From Prevotella sp. UBA2711 (GTDB taxonomy: Bacteria; Bacteroidota; Bacteroidia; Bacteroidales; Bacteroidaceae): 64,000 bases of DNA. The notes beneath the pieces are model-generated. The model was not told the origin of the DNA. It did no database searches and saw only the letters and a program-made list of their open reading frames with translations. Shown here piece after piece: positions 58,353 through 64,000 of this stretch. Every line of letters starts with the position of its first letter. Position 1 is the stretch's first letter. The translations under genes and the position numbers were made by a program. The stretch spans positions 137,148 to 201,147 of the forward strand of contig DEKX01000019.1 in the NCBI GenBank assembly GCA_002354095.1, in the 5' to 3' direction.

Positions 58353-59144
58353 TTACACATTGTCCAAATCTGTAGGAGTAAGCACCACAAGAATTGTCTT
58401 GTTTGAATTGTTTCCTATATATTTATAGACAAGATTACGATGTGTAGCTTTACAACATTTCACAACGTTTCCCATAACATCCATATTCTGACTGAGCATT
58501 GTTAATTTCTCACTCTTCAACGCGCCCATATCAATGCCCGACAGGTCGATGCTGCCGTCGTCTATGTGATAAATGTACTCAAATGTTTCGTCAGTCAAAC
58601 GGGTATCAGTCCATGTCGTTACTTGATCAACCCGTGCAGGCAGCATCAGCCGCGTTGTCATCGCCACCATTTCAAGAGAGAAATCATCAGCTGATTTGTC
58701 CTGAGGATTGGCTAAGGCCGATTCTATTTCATCTGAGGTCAGGTTTATTATGCCGTCACGGTTTGAACTTGAACCGCTTATTAGGACTTTCAGGCCAAAC
58801 GATTCTCCGGCAATAACCTTGATTGCTTCTTTCTGCTGTGCATTCATCATCCCGATTTGCGCGGAAACAATCTCTTTTGCCAGCGATTGATTCTCGCTAA
58901 TCTTTGTCACGCTCATACCATAAGATGCATCTTCCTGGATCCGCATTCGGAAGATGACACTATTTCCTTCATAGTCAACTTCGCGCACTTTACCGAGTCC
59001 TTCCAAATGAATAGGCAGTTCATTCCTTAAAGAAGCCATTGCATCAGCCACAATCTTGTTTTCAGGAGAACGGCTGGATGAACCGCAACTTGCAATGCCC
59101 ATCAACATAAGGCAGAGTACCAAAGTAATAGAAATCTGTTTCAT
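58353..59144 (-). CDS. Hypothetical lipoprotein with an internal duplication, accessory operon
   Basis: A 263-residue lipoprotein: MKQISITLVLCLMLMGIASC with the lipidated Cys in IASC. The mature part seems to hold two copies of one domain: LPIHLEGLGKVREVDYEGNSVIFRMRI ... GESFGLKVLISGSSSNRDGIINL (about residues 45-140) and LPARVDQVTTWTDTRLTDETFEYIYHI ... CKATHRNLVYKYIGNNSNKTILVVL (about 165-260). Single copies of this LP-x-VD-x-T / Y-x-Y pattern are common in small periplasmic proteins of many Gram-negatives with no known function. It begins 3 bp after a J-domain-like gene. Confidence 0.62.
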   Translation of the reverse strand: MKQISITLVLCLMLMGIASCGSSSRSPENKIVADAMASLRNELPIHLEGLGKVREVDYEGNSVIFRMRIQEDASYGMSVTKISENQSLAKEIVSAQIGMMNAQQKEAIKVIAGESFGLKVLISGSSSNRDGIINLTSDEIESALANPQDKSADDFSLEMVAMTTRLMLPARVDQVTTWTDTRLTDETFEYIYHIDDGSIDLSGIDMGALKSEKLTMLSQNMDVMGNVVKCCKATHRNLVYKYIGNNSNKTILVVLTPTDLDNV

Positions 59145-59147
59145 AAG

Positions 59148-59639
59148 CTATTTAAGTATGGGTTTAAAGAAATGGGTAATGTCAAGAATAGGTCGGTTAA
59201 TAGAAATGTTGTCATATTCGCCACGTAGATATTTTTGACGGTTCTCTTCAAGTGACCTGCCACGATTATAGGACGATATACACTTCCCTAAGCAGCTTAT
59301 GACGATGAATACAATTATCCACAGCCAAGTATTACTATTCTTCTTCGGCTCTTCCTCAATAGTTACAGATTCACGGGACTTGTTTGAAATGTAGGTCTTG
59401 ACTTTCTTTATTTCACGGTTAAGAATAGCATTGCTTATTTCGTAGTTCTGTTTCGATTCCGCCGCCTCATATAGTTTCAGTTCTTCGTCATATAGATCTT
59501 TCAATGATTTGTTTCGCAAAACCATTTTTATCTCCTCGACCAATGCACCAGACAGGGTGCTCTGTTCCAAGGCAGTATTTATTTCCTCTTCTGTTGCAGC
59601 AGGGGAAATATTCATCAGTTTATAATAGTTGGTAAACAT
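59148..59639 (-). CDS. J-domain-like membrane protein of the accessory operon (second copy)
   Basis: A 163-residue protein. The N-terminus MFTNYYKLMNISPAATEEEINTALEQSTLSGALVEEIKMVLRNKSLKDLYDEELKLYEAAE has the helix order and the YY-x-L-xx-I/L-x3-A-T-x-E-E-I start of a J-domain, but the HPD tripeptide between helices II and III is absent. A Lys-rich linker follows, then a membrane helix (NTWLWIIVFIVISCLGKCI) and a short basic tail (RGRSLEENRQKYLRGEYDNI). Without HPD it should not stimulate DnaK ATPase; it may only bind or position a partner. It overlaps its paralogue at 59620-60102 by 20 bp. Confidence 0.72.
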   Translation of the reverse strand: MFTNYYKLMNISPAATEEEINTALEQSTLSGALVEEIKMVLRNKSLKDLYDEELKLYEAAESKQNYEISNAILNREIKKVKTYISNKSRESVTIEEEPKKNSNTWLWIIVFIVISCLGKCISSYNRGRSLEENRQKYLRGEYDNISINRPILDITHFFKPILK

Positions 59640-60102
59640 GGCTAACTGCTGGTTTTTGAGGTGTAACATAAGTATTGCGATATCTTACATCACTACGGCC
59701 TTTTTGTTTCATAATAGCACCAATGCACATTTGAAGCATCATAACGATTACAATGATTATAGCCCACATACAACCTTTTCCAATCTTTGAACCACAGCCC
59801 GATGAGGTGTTGTCTCTTTCCTCCGGCTTTGTCTGCAAGGAAGATATAATGTTTGCTAATCTTTTATCTTTAATTTCATAATTGGTAAAATCATCCGATT
59901 GGTTGTAGACATCAAGTTCCTTGTCATACAAGATTTTCGTCTCTTGATGTGACAATACAGAAAAAGCTTCTTTCGCTTCTTGAAGCTCAACAGAGGATAA
60001 GTTGCCATTAAATTTGGCATCAGTATCTTTGAATGCTTTTTCAATTTCTTCAGGCGTAGCGTCCTTGCCAATGCCCAGAATCAAATAATAATCCTTAAAC
60101 AT
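59620..60102 (-). CDS. J-domain-like membrane protein of the accessory operon (first copy)
   Basis: A 160-residue protein similar in plan to its downstream neighbour. MFKDYYLILGIGKDATPEEIEKAFKDTDAKFNGNLSSVELQEAKEAFSVLSHQETKILYDKELDVYNQ follows the J-domain helices (YY-x-x-L-G-x3-x-A-T-x-E-E-I-xx-A-F; A-x-x-V-L-x-x-x-x-x-x-x-YD), but KFNGN stands where HPD should be. A Gly/Cys-rich turn (SSGCGSKIGKGC) leads into a membrane helix (MWAIIIVIVMMLQMCIGAIM) and a basic C-terminal tail. The two genes probably arose by tandem duplication and may form a hetero-oligomer at the membrane. Confidence 0.72.
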   Translation of the reverse strand: MFKDYYLILGIGKDATPEEIEKAFKDTDAKFNGNLSSVELQEAKEAFSVLSHQETKILYDKELDVYNQSDDFTNYEIKDKRLANIISSLQTKPEERDNTSSGCGSKIGKGCMWAIIIVIVMMLQMCIGAIMKQKGRSDVRYRNTYVTPQKPAVSHVYQLL

Positions 60103-60120
60103 ATTCCTGATTTTTTTAAG

Positions 60121-60282
60121 TTAGTCAAATGATACTTCATTAGGATTATATCCTTGAGCGGCGAACTTGTCGCGAATGTTCTTCTTTGCAGTTAATTCTT
60201 GTTCAGGAATGTTAGCCTGATAATTTTGAATTGTTTCAGGAATGCTCTTTTCCCCAATACGTCCAATAATTGTTCTATCCAT
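60121..60282 (-). CDS. Small protein of 53 residues at the head of the accessory operon
   Basis: ATG at 60280-60282, reading MDRTIIGRIGEKSIPETIQN and ending GYNPNEVSFD. It is 18 bp before the J-domain-like gene. Charged, helical in character, no membrane segment and no family I recognise. The same reading frame continues upstream and is interrupted only by stops at 60340-60342, 60406-60408 and 60511-60513, so it could also be the surviving tail of a longer, decayed gene. Coding status is uncertain. Confidence 0.5.
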   Translation of the reverse strand: MDRTIIGRIGEKSIPETIQNYQANIPEQELTAKKNIRDKFAAQGYNPNEVSFD

Positions 60283-60676
60283 AGCAACAATGAATATAAT
60301 CCCCGACTCCCAAGCAGGACAATTATTAGTTATTGGTGGCTACACATAAAAGAAGCGTGGGAATCTCCCTGTCACTCGTCCCACACTCGGTAGCTCTGGC
60401 ATTGCTTAGTAGTCGAAACGAGCAACGCCGAAGCCCACGCCGATATGTATATAAACGACTATAATTGCTTCGGAGCCAATGATGGCTGTCTGCAATTCAT
60501 TTGTCGGATACTACATATCCATGGACGTCATTGTTGCTTTGATCATGACTACTGTTTTTGGAACTGCCAGATTCCCGAGTGTCAGAGTCAAAGCGTCAAG
60601 TAACGCCTTTCCTATATATAGGTTCCCGTCCCGTAGCCTCCACCCTTGGGCTTCGGCATTGTTCCGAAAACACTGC
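60283..60676 (-). pseudogene. Probable decayed small gene(s) between the promoter and the operon
   Basis: After the -7 box at 60676-60683 the first ATG (60657-60659) opens MPKPKGGGYGTG and stops after 15 codons. In another frame the sequence then reads on as NLYIGKALLDALTLTLGNLAVP, KTVVMIKATMTSMDM, stop, YPTNELQTAIIGSEAIIVVYI, stop, MPELPSVGRVTGRF, stop. The stops are at 60511-60513, 60406-60408 and 60340-60342. A one-base indel near 60625 would join the first ATG to this frame. I read it as a frameshifted, nonsense-ridden gene; separate micro-ORFs are an alternative. Confidence 0.4.
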
Positions 60677-60683
60677 AAAGATA
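60676..60683 (-). promoter_or_regulatory. -7 promoter box of the accessory operon
   Basis: TATCTTTG on the minus strand. It is the only promoter-like site I found before the string of minus-strand genes that ends at 54034, so the genes are probably one transcription unit of about 6.6 kb. Confidence 0.5.
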
Positions 60684-60896
60684 CAAAATATTTAGGAATT
60701 TGTATCGCTTTATCCCAAAAAAGAATGTAAAATAGTCTTTCACAAGGCTTGTGAAACCACTTTTTGAGCGAAAAATAGCAGAAAAGCCTCAAAAAAACTT
60801 GGAAGTTAAAAGAAAAATACCTAACTTTACAACGACAAATCCCGCCCGCTTCCCATAAGAACAGCGTACCCAGCGGGACATTTTTTGTATATAGAC

Positions 60897-61025
60897 ATGA
60901 GATATACCAAACAAGCAATGACGCTGGCACAGCAGATTCAGACACTGCAAGGCAGAGGTCTGATGATTGCTGATACCAATTCGTTTTCCCCTGATTGCCT
61001 TTTATTTGCGAGCTTTCTACGTTAA
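60897..61025 (+). pseudogene. Truncated Abi-family (abortive infection) gene
   Basis: The 42-codon frame reads MRYTKQAMTLAQQIQTLQG and RGLMIADTNS, which is the characteristic N-terminus of Abi (AbiD/AbiF, Abi_2) phage-resistance proteins, normally about 300 residues long. After the 29th residue the sequence changes to an unrelated string and stops at 61023-61025. The rest of the gene, including the RNase-like catalytic residues, is missing, so it is a remnant. It lies between the accessory operon (divergent) and a vapE-like remnant (codirectional), showing that this locus is a turnover site for defence and mobile genes. Confidence 0.68.
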
Positions 61026-61062
61026 TTCTCCAAAAATGTTTCTTAAAGTCAACTTTTTTTCG

Positions 61063-61070
61063 TATCTTTG
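61063..61070 (+). promoter_or_regulatory. -7 promoter box of the vapE-like remnant
   Basis: TATCTTTG, 29 nt before the ATG at 61100. The promoter has survived although the gene is broken. Confidence 0.55.
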
Positions 61071-61099
61071 CATGTCATTTAGAAAAACATCAAGAACGA

Positions 61100-61815
61100 A
61101 TGAAAATAACGAAAATAAGAACACAGATGGGTGAGTTACAAACGCCCGTCAGTACTGAACTGGACTTAGTGGTAGAGCGTATGCGCTCAGAAGAGACAAA
61201 GACAAAGGCCGACAACATTGCCCGTAGTGCAATGGCCTCACGACTGGCTATGCAGGAGGGTATGCCGCGCTACCATTTGGAAGCCACGAACCAATTGCCT
61301 TATCTTGTGTTTTCGGCAACCTTTGGAAAGGGTGGTTTCGACAATCCCAAGGCATCGACAGGGCTGTTATTGCTGAACATTGCCTGCCCTAACGGTTATC
61401 GACAGGTGACGGCAGTCGCCGCTATCTGTGTGTAGAAGTAACAGGACCTGTCAATATGAAAGGGCGCATTCCCTATAAGCAGATGTTCGCCCAAGCAGTC
61501 AGAGAGTTGCATCAGCCAAACTGTCTCTATTGGTTCACCAGCGAAGACGAGGCACGTATTCAGAAACATAATAGTAAATACCAGCAACAATCGTCACTTG
61601 AAGAGGTATTGCAAAACCTCTTTGAGCCTACTGCCCAGCACCAAAAGGAACACTTCTGGCAGGTAGCCGATATTCAGCAAGAACTGGCAAAACACTTGAG
61701 GTCAAAGGATATTCCCAACCTGTCAGTCATAGGAATGGCTCTCAAGTCACTCCGCTGGTCGCGTAACTTCAGAAACGGCGTGCGTGGCTATTATCTCATG
61801 AAGAAGAGGGTGTAG
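61100..61815 (+). pseudogene. VapE/VirE-like protein gene with internal deletion
   Basis: The first 112 codons (61100-61435) read MKITKIRTQMGELQTPVSTELDLV ... YHLEATNQLPYLVFSATF, which is the N-terminal end of Bacteroidales 'virulence-associated E' / BT4734-like proteins found on mobile islands. The frame stops at 61433-61435. A second frame (61456-61815) begins KGRIPYKQMFAQAVRELHQPNCLYW and is the family's C-terminal end (DUF3874-like). The central several hundred residues, including the P-loop ATPase, are missing, and the pieces are out of frame. The gene is dead. The right island-flanking repeat begins in its last codons. Confidence 0.68.
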
Positions 61816-61909
61816 GGTGGGTGTACACTTTTTTAAGGTGCACACCCTATTGAAACCCTTATAAATAAAGGGCGCAATGGCAATTTGGGTGTAGGGTGGG
61901 GTGTTTCTT
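61807..61909 (+). repeat. Island-flanking repeat, right copy
   Basis: Begins in the last codons of the vapE-like remnant (GGGTGTAGGGTGGGTGTACACTTTT-like) and runs through GTGCACACC, CCCTTATAAATAAAGGGC and TTTGGGTGTAGGGTGG to the end of the HU-like gene. The left copy at 53773-53875 has the same elements in the same order on the opposite strand. Such sequences commonly trail vapE-like genes in this group, which would explain the orientation. Confidence 0.8.
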
Positions 61910-62532
61910 TAAATTTCCGTGTATATATAGTCGCGGCCACGTCTGGTTTTGAGCAGTTTTGGCTGGTCGCCAGTAGTCCAATTGTTGAGCAGTTTGCGGG
62001 CAGAATAAGTGGTCAGACCTGTATAGTGGGCATAGAGACCTACCGTTGTGTAGCCCTTGTATGTAGCAATACATTCGTGCATTTGACGCTCCAGCTTGTC
62101 TTGGTCAGCCAGTATTTCAAGCGAGTTGGGCAATTTAGCCCGACGGAATCCCTCGAGCCATTTCTCCACTTCCCGGTTCCATCGTTTACCGGGGTTATAT
62201 TCCACTCCGTCGAATCTCACATCACGGTCGGTCACTTCGTCGGGATCGGTGATGGGACGGGTGAGAAACAGTTTTGGGGCAAACGTGCCAATCGGTGTCT
62301 CAACCCGATAGCCCTCTGCCAGATAGAATCCGACAGCTCTCAGAAACGTATCGAAGGCGCGTTGCAGTTCGCCATAGCGTAGCGAATAATATTTATCGCA
62401 TCGGTCTTGCAGTTCCTCGAAGGTCATTTTAAGTCCGCTTTTAGGGCGAACATACACTAAGTTCTTTCCATTGGCGCCTTTCGCTGGGGTAGGATGCACC
62501 TCATACCACATTCCTTTGTTCTTTCTTGGCAT
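61909..62532 (-). CDS. HU-family DNA-binding protein with C-terminal extension
   Basis: A 207-residue protein. The first 120 residues look like the long Bacteroidota HU-type fold: WYEVHPTPAKGANGKNLVYVRPKSGLKMTFEELQDRCDKYYSLRYGELQRAFDTFLRAVGFYLAEGYRVETPIGTFAPKLFLTRPI, with the helix pair followed by the basic arm strands. The C-terminal 90 residues (SLEILADQDKLERQMHECIATYKGYTTVGLYAHYTGLTTYSARKLLNNW) look like a winged-helix-type tail. Such proteins often neighbour vapE-like genes on mobile islands. The start at 62532 follows a -7 box (TACCTTTG, minus 62556-62563) by 23 nt. Confidence 0.75.
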   Translation of the reverse strand: MPRKNKGMWYEVHPTPAKGANGKNLVYVRPKSGLKMTFEELQDRCDKYYSLRYGELQRAFDTFLRAVGFYLAEGYRVETPIGTFAPKLFLTRPITDPDEVTDRDVRFDGVEYNPGKRWNREVEKWLEGFRRAKLPNSLEILADQDKLERQMHECIATYKGYTTVGLYAHYTGLTTYSARKLLNNWTTGDQPKLLKTRRGRDYIYTEI

Positions 62533-62555
62533 AGCTGTGATTTTTAATAATTGCG

Positions 62556-62563
62556 CAAAGGTA
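62556..62563 (-). promoter_or_regulatory. -7 promoter box of the HU-like gene
   Basis: TACCTTTG on the minus strand, 23 nt before the ATG. Confidence 0.6.
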
Positions 62564-62608
62564 GTGAAAAAAAACAGCAAATTGTAAGGAGTTTGCTATT
62601 TTTTTTAT

Positions 62609-62616
62609 TATCTTTG
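62609..62616 (+). promoter_or_regulatory. -7 promoter box of the PTS gene
   Basis: TATCTTTG followed by CATCC, 48 nt before the ATG at 62665. Confidence 0.6.
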
Positions 62617-62664
62617 CATCCGAATATACTAAAACAATTAGAAATAGCTATTTTAAATTAGACA

Positions 62665-64000
62665 ATGGAACAAGTCTTTAGTTACATTATTAGCCTTGGT
62701 GCCAGCGTGATGATGCCTATCCTGTTTACCATCATCGGACTGTGTATCGGCATGAAGTTTGGTAAGTCATTGAAATCGGGCCTCTATGTGGGTGTGGGTT
62801 TTGTTGGTCTGGGTATCGTAACAGCCCTGCTGACCACGAACTTTGGTTCGCCGCTGAGTGAGATTTCCAAACTCTACGACCTGCAATTGGGTGTGTTCGA
62901 CATGGGATGGCCTGCAGCTGCGGCTGTGGCTTATAATACGGCAGTGGGCGCACTGATTATCCCTATCTGTCTGGGTGTCAATTTCCTGTTGCTGATTACG
63001 GGTTGCACGCGTACCGTTAATATCGACCTATGGAACTACTGGCATTTTGCCTTTATCGGTGCCGTGGCTTATTTCGTGATGGGTGAGAGCTTGGCATGGG
63101 GCTATTTCGCTGCCATCGTCTGCTATATCATCACACTGGTGATGGCCGACCTGACGGCAGATAAATTCCAAAGCTACTATGAGGATATGGAGGGTATCTC
63201 CATTCCACAGCCTTTCTGTCAGAGTTTTACACCGTTTGCCATCGGTATCAACTGGCTGTTGGACCGTATTCCTGGCTTCTCGAAGCTCGACATCGATGCC
63301 GAAGGACTGAAGAAGAAGTTCGGTGTGCTGGGCGAACCCATCGTACTGGGTGTGATTGTGGGTGCCTTGATTGGTGCCGTTGCCCAGTTGGATATCAAAA
63401 AAGTGATGTTCTTAGGTGTGACAATGGGTGCCGTGATGGAGCTGATTCCCCGCATTACCCGTCTGTTCATCGACGGACTGAAACCTATCGCAGAGAAGAC
63501 ACAGGAAGTGGTGCAGAAGAAGTGGGCAGGCAAGAAGGTGTATATCGGTATGTCGCCTGCATTGGTGATTGGACATCCCACCACGCTTGTCGCCTCGCTG
63601 ATACTGATTCCATTGGCATTGCTGATGGCTGTCGTGTTGCCCGGTAACGAGTTCCTGCCACTGGCTTCGCTGGCTGGTATGTTCTATGTCTTCGTGATGG
63701 TGCTGCCTTATACAAAAGGTAATGTAGTGAAGACCCTGATTATCGGTATCGTGGCAGTGGGCATCGGTCTGTGGTTTGTCACCGATATGGCAACAGCCTT
63801 TACTCAAGCAGCCCAGACGGTATATGCCCAGACACAGGACCCTGCCGCCAAGATTCCTGAGGGATTTCAGGCCGGTGCCCTTGATTTCGCATCGAGCCTC
63901 TTTGGATGGGTTATCTATAAGTGTGTGAACAACCTGCAATGGATTGGAGCCGGTGTGCTGACCATTATCACGCTCTGCATGGTGTTCTGGAACCGTCAGC
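62665..64000 (+). CDS. PTS sugar transporter subunit IIC, galactitol-type (3' end cut by window)
   Basis: The open frame of at least 445 residues starts MEQVFSYIISLGASVMMPILFTIIGLCIGMKFGKSLKSGLYVGVGFVGLGIV, characteristic of GatC-type EIIC permeases; PAAAAVAYNTAVGALIIPICLGVNFLLL, LNYWHFAFIGAVAYF-like DLWNYWHFAFIGA and GMSPALVIGHPTTLVASLILIPLALL are further family segments. About ten membrane helices are visible. It would import galactitol or a similar polyol with phosphorylation by IIA/IIB partners, which should lie beyond the right edge. PTS systems are rare in Bacteroidota, so the cluster may have been acquired. Confidence 0.88.
   Translation, partial: MEQVFSYIISLGASVMMPILFTIIGLCIGMKFGKSLKSGLYVGVGFVGLGIVTALLTTNFGSPLSEISKLYDLQLGVFDMGWPAAAAVAYNTAVGALIIPICLGVNFLLLITGCTRTVNIDLWNYWHFAFIGAVAYFVMGESLAWGYFAAIVCYIITLVMADLTADKFQSYYEDMEGISIPQPFCQSFTPFAIGINWLLDRIPGFSKLDIDAEGLKKKFGVLGEPIVLGVIVGALIGAVAQLDIKKVMFLGVTMGAVMELIPRITRLFIDGLKPIAEKTQEVVQKKWAGKKVYIGMSPALVIGHPTTLVASLILIPLALLMAVVLPGNEFLPLASLAGMFYVFVMVLPYTKGNVVKTLIIGIVAVGIGLWFVTDMATAFTQAAQTVYAQTQDPAAKIPEGFQAGALDFASSLFGWVIYKCVNNLQWIGAGVLTIITLCMVFWNRQ

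Noticed and set aside
60283..60676. Structured RNA such as tmRNA or RNase P RNA
   Set aside because: The expected conserved strings of those RNAs (for example GAGGAAAGTCC of RNase P or a tRNA-like 3' end) are absent, while one frame is poor in stops.

Overview
The window looks like a chromosomal segment of a Bacteroidota species, most likely Prevotella or a close relative. The evidence is (i) gene neighbourhoods typical of Bacteroidales: ftsX-DUF3098-uppP-truB-queA-folK, DUF1599-DoxX-tpiA-SPOR-folE, ribBA beside an LptF/LptG permease, a fused murF-alr, and GSCFA and DUF5686 genes; (ii) repeated promoters of the Bacteroidota type (-7 box TAnnTTTG, sometimes with a -33 TTTG about 19 bp upstream); and (iii) an almost complete lack of Shine-Dalgarno sequences. 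No rRNA or CRISPR array was seen. One tRNA (anticodon CAT) is present.

Layout. 0-12 kb, mostly minus strand: a cut exbB/tolQ-like gene, an aspartate-type aminotransferase, ribBA, an LPS-export permease, a START-like protein, the tRNA, then a housekeeping run (folE, SPOR protein, a DoxX-like membrane protein fused in frame to triosephosphate isomerase, DUF1599, a PAP2 phosphatase with an apparent outer-membrane barrel). 12-16 kb: convergent cca-type nucleotidyltransferase and GH3 glycosidase. 16.1-27.7 kb: one long plus-strand operon that starts with an AraC regulator and carries a GNAT acyltransferase, ketosynthase, ACP, hotdog dehydratase, MMPL exporter, CrtI-like FAD oxidoreductase, ketoreductase, LolA-like carrier and a DUF5686 outer-membrane protein. 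It resembles a reduced aryl-polyene-type lipid or polyketide pathway. 27.7-30 kb: sigma-70 factor, Hsp20, AlkD-like repair protein. 30-37.6 kb: RND efflux trio, lpxA, a radical SAM protein. 37.6-38.2 kb: a gene-free, repeat-rich stretch. 38.2-53.6 kb: envelope, tRNA-modification and translation genes (ftsX, uppP, truB, queA, folK, GH28, rpsO, typA, mtnN, yfhO-like, GSCFA, murF-alr, DUF3298 lipoprotein).

53.7-62.5 kb is an accessory island. Two copies of a roughly 100-bp sequence in opposite orientation (about 53773-53875 and 61807-61909) enclose an AT-rich minus-strand operon of unrecognised secreted, lipo- and membrane proteins, including two tandem J-domain-like membrane proteins without an HPD motif. 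Around it lie a REP-like palindrome, an orphan DprA-like domain, a truncated Abi gene, a deleted VapE/VirE-type gene and an HU-like gene. This island is the best candidate here for an undescribed system; the 16-28 kb lipid or polyketide operon is the second. The window ends inside a galactitol-type PTS IIC gene.

Other recurrent signals are 7-bp tandem repeats that sit both between genes and inside coding sequences (cca, yfhO-like, GSCFA, murF), iteron-like 22-bp arrays upstream of ftsX, and promoters so close to start codons that the mRNAs should be leaderless or nearly so. All names come from reading motifs and gene order; no database search was run.
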